64,000 nucleotides of DNA from Bacteroidetes bacterium 2013_40CM_41_45 (lineage in GTDB: Bacteria > Bacteroidota > Bacteroidia > AKYH767-A > 2013-40CM-41-45), in assembly GCA_002215675.1 (NCBI GenBank), contig NGFH01000005.1, positions 124,001-188,000 of the forward strand. The letters are read 5' to 3'. Position numbers and translations under genes: made by a program. A model generated the notes under the pieces. It worked only from the letters and a program-made list of their open reading frames with translations. It searched no databases and was not told where the DNA came from. Positions 17,083 to 26,500 of this stretch are shown here, piece after piece. Each line of letters begins with the position of its first letter. The first letter of the stretch is position 1.

Positions 17083-17856
17083 TCAGGGTTTTTTCTGCGG
17101 GTTGTTTTCCTGCTCAATAAATTTCTCGAGCGGCTCTTTTGCATATTCATAACCGATACTGAACATTTCTTCGGCTTTTGAAAAATCGTAGCTGGTAAAT
17201 TTTTTCATCTCGGGCGGCTCCATATAAAGAGAGCATTCTTTTTTACGCGACCATATATTTTTATTTATTGCCAGCTCAATGCTGCGTTCAATGACTTGAA
17301 AATTGAAACGGTACTTTTCATGTTTTGCTACCGGGTTTACATGAACCCCTACAATGGGGTAATCATTTCCAACAAAGGGCTCAACGGGCAGATTGTTAAG
17401 CAGCCCGCCATCAAGATACTGGCTTCCGTTTATTTCAACTGTAGGGAAAACCAACGGTATAGAGGCAGACGCTATCAGCGGGCGGATGAGCTCTCCCGAA
17501 GAAAAAAAATCTGTAACACCGGTATTGATATTTGCAGCCGCAACGTATAGAGGAATTGAAAGTACGCTGAAAGAATTCACGGGGAAATATTTTACAAGCG
17601 CTTTTTCCAGGTTATTCCTGCTGAAAAACCCAAGCGTAAACGGCGGGCGCCTTATGTGAAAGTCGGCATTCGTAAGGGCGACCTTCAGAATTTCATCGGG
17701 CTTCATTCCCATAGCAAGAAAAGCACCGGCAATAGCTCCGGCACTCACTCCCGAAATGGCATGAATGGAGATATCAAACTCATGCATCCTTTTCACAACG
17801 CCAAGATGTGCAATGCCTCTTGCACCGCCTCCTGATAAAACAAGATTCACTTCCAC
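17083..17856 (-). CDS. Patatin-like phospholipase family protein
   Basis: The core motifs are GGGARGIAHLGV (oxyanion loop), GVSAGAIAG (nucleophile serine in G-x-S-x-G) and LDGGLLNNLPV (the Asp of the Ser-Asp dyad in D-G-G). It acts as an acyl hydrolase on lipids. It has no signal peptide and is probably cytoplasmic or membrane-associated. The longest frame starts at a TTG at 17865, but that codon lies inside the perfect -7 box TATATTTG (17863-17870), so I prefer the GTG at 17856, which gives the usual MEVNLVLSGGGARG start and 257 residues. It is convergent with the PKD operon and divergent from the decarboxylase gene. Confidence 0.87.
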   Translation of the reverse strand: MEVNLVLSGGGARGIAHLGVVKRMHEFDISIHAISGVSAGAIAGAFLAMGMKPDEILKVALTNADFHIRRPPFTLGFFSRNNLEKALVKYFPVNSFSVLSIPLYVAAANINTGVTDFFSSGELIRPLIASASIPLVFPTVEINGSQYLDGGLLNNLPVEPFVGNDYPIVGVHVNPVAKHEKYRFNFQVIERSIELAINKNIWSRKKECSLYMEPPEMKKFTSYDFSKAEEMFSIGYEYAKEPLEKFIEQENNPQKKP

Positions 17857-17862
17857 CTTGAA

Positions 17863-17870
17863 CAAATATA
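17863..17870 (-). promoter_or_regulatory. -7 box TATATTTG for the patatin gene
   Basis: Perfect TAnnTTTG on the minus strand, ending 6 nt before the GTG at 17856. It excludes the upstream TTG and implies a leaderless or near-leaderless mRNA. Confidence 0.6.
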
Positions 17871-18033
17871 TTTAATCGTTTCTAACTACTGACAAACAAT
17901 TCCTATGCCTGACTTTCTTCCTTCAACTTTAAATATCATATCCGGGTTGCCCACTTTGCAAGAATTATTTCAATCCGCGTGACTTACCTGGAACATTTTT
18001 GTTCTAACTTGCGCTGCTCAAAATAAAACCGGA

Positions 18034-19434
18034 ATGAAAAACCGCTATCGCGATTTAATTGAACAGACCTTTTACTTCCCGCAGGAGGGATACGAAGTGA
18101 TTGACGACTGCCTTCATTTCTACGGGGTAAACCTGATGGAAATTATTGAGCAGTACGGCACACCCCTTAAGGTTACGTATCTCCCCAAGATAGGCACGCA
18201 AATTCGCAAGGCAAAACGCATGTTCAATGTTGCCATTGCCAAGACAGAATACAAAGGAAAATACACATATTGCTACTGCACCAAGTCATCTCACTTTTCA
18301 TTTATTATGGAAGAAGTGCTGAAGCACGATGTGCATATAGAAACCTCGTCGGCATTTGATTTGCCTATCGTGCGCAATCTTTACCAGAGAGGAAAAATTG
18401 GCAAGAACCATTTTATTCTCTGCAACGGTTTCAAGCGCCCCCAGTACATTGACAGCATTTGTTCTTTTCTCAACGAGGGGTTCACCAACATGATTCCCAT
18501 TCTCGACAATAAAAACGAACTGCCGCTGTACGAAAAAAAGCTCAAGGGAAAACGCAAAGTAAAAGTCGGTATCCGCATTGCTGCCGATGAGGAGCCCGAT
18601 TTTGAATTTTACACTTCACGCCTCGGCATCCGCTCCGATGAAATTGTGGATTATTACATGAAGGTGCTGAAAAAGAATAAGCGCTTCGAGCTAAAGATGC
18701 TTCACTTTTTCATTAATACGGGAATCAAGGACAATGTCTATTACTGGAGCGAATTAAATAAGTGCATCAACGTTTATTGCGAACTGAAAAAGGTCTGCCC
18801 CACTCTCGACTCATTCGACATTGGCGGGGGAATGCCTGTTCGCAAGTCATTGGGTTTTGAATACGATTATGAATACATGGTTGAACAGATTGTGAGGCAA
18901 ATTAAATCTACCTGCAAGCAGAAAGGTGTTCAGGAACCTAACCTGTTCACCGAGTTTGGAAGTTTTACCGTTGCAGAAAGCGGTGCCATGCTGTATTCTA
19001 TTATCGACCGCAAACAACAGAACGACAATGAAGAATGGTATATGATTGACAGTTCGTTCATCACCACGCTGCCCGACACCTGGGGAATCAAGCAGCGGTT
19101 TATTTTGCTTGCGCTCAATCACTGGGACAATGATTATACCCGCGTAAACCTGGGCGGCCTTACCTGCGACAGCGATGATTTTTATAACACCGAGAGCCAT
19201 GTGAACCAGGTGTTTCTTCCCAAGAGAAAAGCGGGAGAGCAACCTCTGTATATCGGATTTTTTCATACGGGCGCTTACCAGGAATCGCTGGGCGGATATG
19301 GTGGAATTCAGCACTGCCTTATCCCTGCTCCCAAGCATGTGATTATTGACCGCGATGAAAACGGAGAAGTGGTTACACGGCTTTTCGCCAAAGAGCAAAG
19401 TGCGAAATCTATGCTGAAAATTCTCGGGTACTGA
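18034..19434 (+). CDS. speA: PLP-dependent decarboxylase, probable arginine decarboxylase of the Bacteroidota type
   Basis: 466 residues, fold type III (alanine racemase-like) PLP enzyme. The PLP lysine is probably K84 in YCYCTKSSHFSF (the place of YAVKAN in relatives). Other features are HFFINTGI, DIGGGMPV (glycine loop for phosphate), FTEFGSF and GGLTCDSDD, which holds the active-site Cys and the substrate-carboxylate region. It would turn arginine (or another basic amino acid) into the polyamine precursor agmatine in the cytoplasm. Meso-diaminopimelate or ornithine decarboxylase are alternatives. The symbol is a best guess from overall resemblance. It is followed by pyrF, which has its own promoter box. 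Confidence 0.75.
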   Translation: MKNRYRDLIEQTFYFPQEGYEVIDDCLHFYGVNLMEIIEQYGTPLKVTYLPKIGTQIRKAKRMFNVAIAKTEYKGKYTYCYCTKSSHFSFIMEEVLKHDVHIETSSAFDLPIVRNLYQRGKIGKNHFILCNGFKRPQYIDSICSFLNEGFTNMIPILDNKNELPLYEKKLKGKRKVKVGIRIAADEEPDFEFYTSRLGIRSDEIVDYYMKVLKKNKRFELKMLHFFINTGIKDNVYYWSELNKCINVYCELKKVCPTLDSFDIGGGMPVRKSLGFEYDYEYMVEQIVRQIKSTCKQKGVQEPNLFTEFGSFTVAESGAMLYSIIDRKQQNDNEEWYMIDSSFITTLPDTWGIKQRFILLALNHWDNDYTRVNLGGLTCDSDDFYNTESHVNQVFLPKRKAGEQPLYIGFFHTGAYQESLGGYGGIQHCLIPAPKHVIIDRDENGEVVTRLFAKEQSAKSMLKILGY

Positions 19435-19453
19435 TGGGTTGCGGGAATTAAAT

Positions 19454-19461
19454 TATTTTTG
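19454..19461 (+). promoter_or_regulatory. -7 box TATTTTTG before pyrF
   Basis: Perfect TAnnTTTG ending 18 nt before the ATG at 19480, which suggests pyrF is transcribed separately from the decarboxylase gene. Confidence 0.45.
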
Positions 19462-19479
19462 ATTCCCCATTCTTAGGTC

Positions 19480-20289
19480 ATGAACCGCAAGGAACTTTTC
19501 TCAAACATAAAATCAAAGAAAAGCTTTCTGTGCATCGGGCTCGATACGGAGCTGAAAAAAATTCCCACTCACCTGCAGGTTTACGATGACCCTGTGTATG
19601 AATTTAACCGGCAGATTATTGACGCGACAAAAGATTTATGCGTTGCTTACAAACTCAACCTTGCGTTTTATGAATCATTGGGTAGCGATGGCTTGCTGGC
19701 ATTTGAAAAGACCCTGAAGCATATTCCTGAAAATATTTTTACGATTGCCGATGCAAAGCGCGGAGACATCGGCAACACTTCGCGCATGTATGCCGACACG
19801 TTTTTCGATTATTACAATGTGAACGCTGTTACGGTTGCTCCCTATATGGGAGAAGATTCGGTGAAGCCGTTCCTCGATTACCCCGGCAAGTTCACGATAG
19901 TGCTTGCGCTTACCTCGAATGACGGCTCCAAAGATTTTCAGACAATAACCGATGGAAAAGAAATGGTGTTTGAAAAAGTAATCCGGAAAGTTTCAGAATG
20001 GGGAAATCCCGATAATGTAATGTTTGTTGCCGGGGCTACCCGGAACGAATATCTGAAACGCGTCCGCGAAATTGCACCGGAACATTTTCTCCTGATTCCC
20101 GGCGTGGGCGCCCAGGGAGGCGACTTGCATACCGTTGCCCGTTATTGCATGACCGATTACTGCGGAATACTCGTGAATTCTTCGAGACAGATTATTTATG
20201 CTTCTTCCGGAAAAAACTTTGCCGAAGCGGCAAGAGAGCAGGCAAAAATTCTGCAGCAGCAAATGGAAGTTCTGCTTGAAAGAATTTAA
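19480..20289 (+). CDS. pyrF: Orotidine 5'-phosphate decarboxylase (type 2)
   Basis: 269 residues, the longer bacterial PyrF type. The catalytic Lys-Asp array is in [13 protein letters not shown] (around residue 90). [13 protein letters not shown] opens the barrel, and [11 protein letters not shown] near residue 205 binds the phosphate. It converts OMP to UMP, the last step of de novo pyrimidine synthesis. Length and motifs are normal. Neighbouring genes are not pyrimidine genes, so it probably acts as a single gene. Confidence 0.93.
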   Translation: MNRKELFSNIKSKKSFLCIGLDTELKKIPTHLQVYDDPVYEFNRQIIDATKDLCVAYKLNLAFYESLGSDGLLAFEKTLKHIPENIFTIADAKRGDIGNTSRMYADTFFDYYNVNAVTVAPYMGEDSVKPFLDYPGKFTIVLALTSNDGSKDFQTITDGKEMVFEKVIRKVSEWGNPDNVMFVAGATRNEYLKRVREIAPEHFLLIPGVGAQGGDLHTVARYCMTDYCGILVNSSRQIIYASSGKNFAEAAREQAKILQQQMEVLLERI

Positions 20290-20307
20290 TTGACATTTTC
20301 TTATTCG

Positions 20308-20315
20308 TAAATTTG
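20308..20315 (+). promoter_or_regulatory. -7 box TAAATTTG with upstream TTGACA, for the DUF2851 gene
   Basis: Perfect TAnnTTTG ending 12 nt before the ATG at 20328. A TTGACA occurs at 20290-20295. The box shows that the ORF extension upstream of 20328 is not translated. Confidence 0.6.
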
Positions 20316-20327
20316 TCATTCGCGCCT

Positions 20328-21599
20328 ATGAAAGAGGACTTTCTTCATTACATCTGGAAACATAAATTGTTTTCGCACAATAACCTGGAAACAACGGAAG
20401 GAGAAAAAATTTCCATTGAAAGCGTTGGCACACACAACATTAATTCAGGGCCCGATTTCTTTAACGCAAAAATTAAAATCGGGAAAACACTTTGGGCAGG
20501 CAATGTAGAAATGCATTTGCGCTCATCAGACTGGCAAAAGCACAACCACCATACGGATAAAGAATATGACACTATTATCCTGCATGTGGTTTTTGAAAAC
20601 GATGCAGAGCTCAAGAGGAAAAACAATTCACATATCCCTACCCTTTCGCTCAAGGGAATCATAAATGAAAAATTTATCTCGCGATACGAAAGTCTACTTG
20701 GCAGCCGCCACCGCATACCGTGCGAAGAAGAAATTTCAAAAGTAAATTCCTTTACCGTTGATAGCTGGCTTGAGCGAATGCTTGTTGAACGCCTTGAAAG
20801 GAAATCCGGCGATATTCTTCAGCGGCTTAAACAAAACAAGAATAACTGGGAAGAAACATTTTACCATCTGCTCGCAAAAAATTTCGGCTTCAAACTTAAT
20901 GCGCAGCCGTTTGAGGAACTGGCGCGCTCACTCCCCCTGCCGGTTCTGGCAAAGCACAGGAACAACTTGCTGCAGGCCGAAGCGATGCTCTTTGGTGCGG
21001 CAGGGCTTCTGTCAAAAAAATACACCGAAAAATATCCTGCATCATTGAAAAAAGAATTTGATTTTCTGAAAGCGAAGTTCAAGTTTACAGATGGAATTCA
21101 TTCGCCGTGGAAATTTTTGCGGCTGCGTCCTGCGAATTTCCCCACTATCCGCATCGCACAGTTTGCACAGCTGGTGCACCGTTCATCGCATTTGTTTTCA
21201 AAGATTCTTGAATGCGAAAACATAGAGCAGCTTGTTAAACTGTTTGATGTATCCGCTTCTGAATACTGGGATACACATTATGTATTCGGCAAAACTTCTC
21301 CAACACTTAGGAAAAATCTTGGCAGGAACGCGATAGAAAACATTATCATTAACACGGCAGCCCCCGTAATTTTTTCTTATGGTATGCATCGCAACGAAGA
21401 AAAATTTAAAGAAACAGCTTTGAAATTTCTTGAAAGCATTCCGCCGGAAAATAATTCAATAATTAAAAAATGGGAATCGCTGGGTATTAAACCGGGCAGC
21501 GCATCACGCTCACAGGCCTTGCTGGAACTGATGAATGAGTATTGTGTCGAAAAAAAATGCTTATTTTGCAGTATAGGAAATAAACTCATTACGTTGTGA
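20328..21599 (+). CDS. DUF2851 family protein
   Basis: The promoter box and family alignment favour ATG 20328 (MKEDFLHYIWKHKLF), giving 423 residues; the frame is open 15 nt further back. The family signature is evident: LHYIWKHKLF, then INSGPDFFNAKIKIG, WAGNVEMHLRSSDW and YDTIILHVVFEND, with four Cys near the C-terminus (NEYCVEKKCLFCSIG plus an earlier one). DUF2851 is widespread in Bacteroidota and uncharacterised. The fold appears cytoplasmic, with no signal or TM. The next gene overlaps by 4 nt (GTGA), so the PspC-like gene is translationally coupled. Confidence 0.85.
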   Translation: MKEDFLHYIWKHKLFSHNNLETTEGEKISIESVGTHNINSGPDFFNAKIKIGKTLWAGNVEMHLRSSDWQKHNHHTDKEYDTIILHVVFENDAELKRKNNSHIPTLSLKGIINEKFISRYESLLGSRHRIPCEEEISKVNSFTVDSWLERMLVERLERKSGDILQRLKQNKNNWEETFYHLLAKNFGFKLNAQPFEELARSLPLPVLAKHRNNLLQAEAMLFGAAGLLSKKYTEKYPASLKKEFDFLKAKFKFTDGIHSPWKFLRLRPANFPTIRIAQFAQLVHRSSHLFSKILECENIEQLVKLFDVSASEYWDTHYVFGKTSPTLRKNLGRNAIENIIINTAAPVIFSYGMHRNEEKFKETALKFLESIPPENNSIIKKWESLGIKPGSASRSQALLELMNEYCVEKKCLFCSIGNKLITL

Positions 21600-21823
21600 T
21601 TAATATTGTTGAAGACATAAAAGCATTTTCAGAAAAGCAGGCATTCGGTGTGTGCACCTGGCTGGGAGAAAAAATTTCGATTCCTTCGTCTGACATCCGG
21701 AAGTTTTTTATTTACACTTCCTTTCTTGCCGTTGGTTCTCCCGTCATCATATATCTTATCCTCGCTTTTTTGCTGAGAATGAAAAATTATTTTCGCAGCG
21801 GAAAAAGCTCCGTTTGGGATTAG
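21596..21823 (+). CDS. PspC domain protein (small membrane protein)
   Basis: 75 residues from a GTG overlapping the previous stop codon. The sequence contains FGVCTWLGEKISIPSSDIRK and the membrane stretch FIYTSFLAVGSPVIIYLILA, the standard PspC architecture. PspC proteins sense or transmit envelope stress. The length is normal for a stand-alone PspC. Coupling to the DUF2851 gene may indicate shared control, with no known functional link. Confidence 0.82.
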   Translation: MINIVEDIKAFSEKQAFGVCTWLGEKISIPSSDIRKFFIYTSFLAVGSPVIIYLILAFLLRMKNYFRSGKSSVWD

Positions 21824-21826
21824 CAG

Positions 21827-23173
21827 CTACGGGAAAAGTATTCCGTCACATTCAAAACAATTCACAAGAGGCAGCGTGGAATTATATTTCGCGTTAGTGG
21901 CTTTGATAAATTCATTAGCAATAAGCGCGTATCCTTTTTGATTGGGATGAAATCCATCTAAGCTGAAAAATCCTCCGCTTATAAATTCTGCATTGTAATC
22001 CGCACCATCCCATTTTATTCCCGCAACGACATTCTTGAAAAACCGGTTCATGTCTGCGAATGCCAAATTATATTGCAATGCCTTCTGCCGTATGATAGCA
22101 TTGTACTGCTGAATGTGCTCTGAAATAACAGCGACTTCTGAAGTATCGAGCACATATTGGTCGTGAATAACTGTTAGAAGCAATCCGTACAGGTTACATC
22201 TCATGGAATCGAGGGGAGCATTGAGCGTAATCATTTCTCCGTTCACCATCTGGCGGTAATTTCCCGGCACTGAAGAATCTTCAATGACAAAAGCATTGTC
22301 GCCTTCGGCAAAATGTATTTGGGGGAATCCGTTCCATAAAGTGTTGAGTGAATCCGCCTGGTTGGCGCTTAACTTCGCCCCATTAAAAGGAACAAGTGTA
22401 TAAAACGGAAATGAATTCAGTTCCGGTATGTCTGCAATAATTCCTTTAGCCCCGTTTGAAGTGAGCGCCAGCAAAACTGAATCAAGATAAATTTCAAATT
22501 GCGCGGGCGGAAGAATAGTTTTATTATATCCTCCGTTGCGTGCGTAATCGTAAATGTCTTCCATTCCTGTCCAGAGGGTAAAGAATGTTGCATTTGCAGA
22601 ATCAATGTCTGACAAAACCGTGGAAGTTCCCGGCGTCTTTGCGAAACGGTGATAAAAAACATTTCCCGAAGATGTTCCTGTTTGTGGATTGAAGATATCT
22701 GAGGTTTTTAAAAATGGGACCGAAAGATTATTCATCGTTCCCGAAACAGGCGATAAATATGCGGCAGCTGATACCTGAGAAATGCCTGCACTTAAAGGAA
22801 ATAAACCGGTCACGCCCTCGCAGTTGGTTCTGTAGCCAAGCACTTTTTTACTCAGGTATATTCCTTCCCAGGGTTTTGGATTAAGTCCAATTCCATAATC
22901 ATCACTCATAAGCGGCTGCGAAAAATTTCCTCCGCCCGCTAAACTGAATTGCTGCGAAAGCAAAGCCGGAATGTTAAGCTCCTGCCCTTTTCTGTGCAAC
23001 GCACCATCTTGATACCCGCTTAAAAAATTATCGCCAACAGCTATGCTTACCGAAAAGTCTGCCTCGCCCCGCTTGGGCACAGGAACCTCTAAATCGGGTT
23101 TGCAGGAAGAAAGAAATATTATGAGACAATAAAGAAGTATGTTGAAGGAATTCTTAGAACCGGAAGTGCTCAT
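21827..23173 (-). CDS. SGNH/GDSL-like lipoprotein with altered catalytic motif
   Basis: 448 residues. Signal peptide and lipobox end at C24 (IIFLSSC), so it is a lipoprotein. The block-I region reads IAVGDNFLSGYQDGAL (about 44-59), where the Bacteroidota family usually has GNSLTAG; the catalytic Ser is replaced by N49. The C-terminal D-x-x-H block is present as SLDGFHPNQKGYALIANEF. Overall layout, length and the QPLMSDDYGIG region match the family of secreted SGNH hydrolases of unknown substrate. Because the nucleophile is missing, this copy may be a binding protein rather than an enzyme. It is convergent with the PspC gene. Confidence 0.75.
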   Translation of the reverse strand: MSTSGSKNSFNILLYCLIIFLSSCKPDLEVPVPKRGEADFSVSIAVGDNFLSGYQDGALHRKGQELNIPALLSQQFSLAGGGNFSQPLMSDDYGIGLNPKPWEGIYLSKKVLGYRTNCEGVTGLFPLSAGISQVSAAAYLSPVSGTMNNLSVPFLKTSDIFNPQTGTSSGNVFYHRFAKTPGTSTVLSDIDSANATFFTLWTGMEDIYDYARNGGYNKTILPPAQFEIYLDSVLLALTSNGAKGIIADIPELNSFPFYTLVPFNGAKLSANQADSLNTLWNGFPQIHFAEGDNAFVIEDSSVPGNYRQMVNGEMITLNAPLDSMRCNLYGLLLTVIHDQYVLDTSEVAVISEHIQQYNAIIRQKALQYNLAFADMNRFFKNVVAGIKWDGADYNAEFISGGFFSLDGFHPNQKGYALIANEFIKATNAKYNSTLPLVNCFECDGILFP

Positions 23174-23577
23174 AGTAAGTGCAAAAATATTTAAGAATCC
23201 GTACGCGCTTCACTCTCCCAACGCTTTTTACCCCGCCAAAGCAGCAAAATAATAAACCGGATGAATAGACCAATCATTCTAATAGAATCTGCTTTAACCC
23301 GGTGGCATATTTGTACTAAGGATTAAACTATCAACAATTCAAAAACATCAAAGAAGCAGAAAATTCATACAAAATTGCACCATCATGAAACCCTTCTGCC
23401 GCAATGCTTTCATCAAAACCCGACCCTTTAAAAAGTAAATCACCCTAATTAAAATCAAGTTGACAAAATATTATTGCATCCTATTGACAAATTTTTTACT
23501 ATTGCTTCCGCTAAGTTCCGGACAAAATTTAGCGAACGTATCATTTTGCGTTTTTTTAACCATCTGACTCAACAAAC
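23174..23577. other. Spacer between the SGNH-like gene and the giant T9SS protein gene
   Basis: 404 bp without a supportable gene. It holds CATATTTG at 23306-23313 (7 of 8 to the -7 consensus, plus strand) and two TTGACAAA motifs at 23460 and 23484 that start similar 24-bp stretches. These may be promoter or regulator sites for the large downstream gene. No terminator hairpin or RNA gene was seen. Confidence 0.4.
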
Positions 23578-26500
23578 ATGAAACAAATCCTTTCAAAAGC
23601 AGGCATTTACCTTAATTGTATTGCTGCTGTTTTATTTTCGCTGGCTACCTCGAATTCAAATGCGCAGGTAACCACTATTTCCGATTACGTAATGTTCTCC
23701 GGAAACGGGGGCGTCGGTACAACGGCACCGGGCTCTGCGGGTTACGGAGTTATTTTCGGCTCGTCATCTACTATCACCGGCGGTATTATTGGTAGCAATG
23801 TGCTGGTGCAAACAACCGGAGGTGCTACACTAACCAGCAATATATACAGCGGAGGGAAGGTAATTCTCGCTAACGGAAATTCAGTTAGCGGAAGAGTCAC
23901 TGCTCAAAATACCGCTGCGCTTTCCGGCAACATTTTTCAGACCGGTTCCAATGCAGTGATTTCCGGTGTGATTGACGTGAATGGAAACATCAATATTCAG
24001 AGCGGAACAGTTACGGGGCCTGTTCACGTAACAGGAACATATACCGGTCCGACACCTACAACCCTTCCTATTACCAATACTCCTTCTTTTCCTGTTCTGC
24101 CAGTTTTCCCTCCCGCTGCGGTTTTCCCTGCTGCCGGCGCAACTAATCTTACAACGACTCAAACTATTTCTCCCGGCTCCTATGGTGATATAATTTTCTC
24201 CAATAACAAAACACTTACTCTAAATGGACCTGGCGTTTATGTTTTTAACTCCATGAACTTAAGCGGAAACAATAATTTCATTTACAACTTTCAGAATCTT
24301 TCCGTCGGAGTTTTTAAAATTTATGTGCATGGCAATGCATTCCTGGGCAAATTCAATGCGTCCATGATAAATGGCGGAAACGCTACCCGCATTCTTTGGG
24401 AAATACATGGTTCCGGAGTGGGTTCTTCGAGCGGTTCAGATGCAGTTACTATAGCCAATGGTTCCAGTGGTGGAAGCGGCTCAGTTAAATTCAATGGAAC
24501 AATTTTAGCATACAATGCCGGGATATTGATTGGTTCGGGAACCGGTTCGAGCCAGTTTACCGGAACACTTCTTAGCCGTGTTCGAGTCATGGTGCAAACG
24601 GGAGTAACACTTACTTATTCATATTTTTCTGAATGCAGTACTCCTGTTGCCAATGCCGGTACGGATGTAAATTTCTGCGGAGCAGGAAGCGCACAGATTG
24701 GTTCAGCACCCATTGCAGGCAACACATATAGTTGGTCTCCCGCTACAGGACTTAACAGTTCTACGGTTTCTAATCCAACCGTTACTGCATCATCTATAGG
24801 AACTACTGTATACACGGTGACCGTTACCGTAGCATCTACAACTTGTACTGCCAGCGACCAGGTTTCGGTTACTGTTAATCCTTTCCCTGTTGCAAATGCT
24901 GGAACAGGTGTAGGTTTCTGCGGAGCAGGAAGTGCGCAGATTGGTTCAGCGCCTGTTGCGGGCAACACATACAGTTGGTCACCCGCTACAGGACTTAGCA
25001 GTTCTACCGTTGCGAATCCTACCGTTACTAAATCAACAGTGGGAACTACAAACTATACCGTTACCGTTACCGCAACTTCCACAAGCTGCACAGCCACCGC
25101 CCAGGTTGCCGTTACTGTTAATCCTCTCCCGGCTGCAAGTGCAGGCACGGATGTAAATTTCTGCGGAGCAGGAAGCACACAGATTGGCTCAGCGCCTGTT
25201 GCAGGCAACACATACAGTTGGTCGCCAGCTACAGGACTTAGCAGTTCTACCGTTGCAAATCCTACCGTTACTAAATCAACAGTGGGAACTACAAACTATA
25301 CCGTTACCGTTACCACAACTTCCACAAGCTGCACTGCTACCGACCAGGTTGCAGTTTCTGTTAATCTTATTCCCAATGTAAATGCGGGGCCAGACGGGCA
25401 GCACGATTGTGTTACCACATCTGTCAATCTTTCCGGTTCTTCCACAACACCGGGCGCTTCATACAGCTGGACGGCCGGGTATCCCGGAAATATTTCTGCG
25501 GGAGCCAATACGGCAACTCCAACCGTTAATGTATTCGGAACTTTTTTCGATACGACTGCAAATTTTATTCTCACCGTTACCGACCCCGCCAGCGGATGTA
25601 CAGCAAAAGATACGGCTAAGGTAACTTTCAATCCATGTATTCTTCCCGGCATAGACCCGCCAAATAATGGCAAGACAGATGAGATTATCAGCACTCCTTT
25701 GGTTTCGCTTTATGACCGTTATATTAATAATGGTAACGACTGCTCTAACCCGAATCTTGATGTATATATCATCAACGACCAGTGCCAGGTGCTGGTCGAA
25801 ATTGTTTATACCGAAGGAATGTATCAGCAGCTTTATAATTTACTGATTGCTCCTCCATTCAACTGTACAGAATTTCCTGAGAATACCACGGGGAACAGAA
25901 TCATTTATACATTTATTTACCTGGGTCAATTGCAGAATCTTAATAACCTGAACATAACCACGGGTATCAATTTAATCAACCATGCTCAGACCGTTTTCAA
26001 AGGAATACCTACTGCGGGTGTGGCGTTTGACAGTTGTGATGTAGCACAGAAATCTAATATAGCCCGTGCCGGTTTCGGGGTTGATGGACAAGGAATTAAA
26101 GTTGGAATTGTTTCGAACAGCTACAATACTATTCTTGGCAATCCGGCACAAATTGATGTGTTGAATGATGACCTTCCGGGCACAGGAAATCCTAACGGCA
26201 ACACTTCTCCCGTGCAAGTTGTTGCGGAATATCCATACGGTATTCAGACGGATGAAGGAAGAGCAATGCTACAGATTGTCCACGATGTTGCTCCTAAAGC
26301 AGACCTCGCATTTGCAACCGGGTTTATTACTCCCGGAAACATGGCTAAAAGAATTAAAGACCTGCAGGCCGCCGGCTGTAATGTTATCAGCGATGACGTT
26401 ACACACATCACCGAGCCGTTCTTTACGGATGGAATGATAGCCCGGGCTGTCGACTCCGTTACCGCTTTGGGTGTGTCTTATTGGACATCCGCAGGAAACT

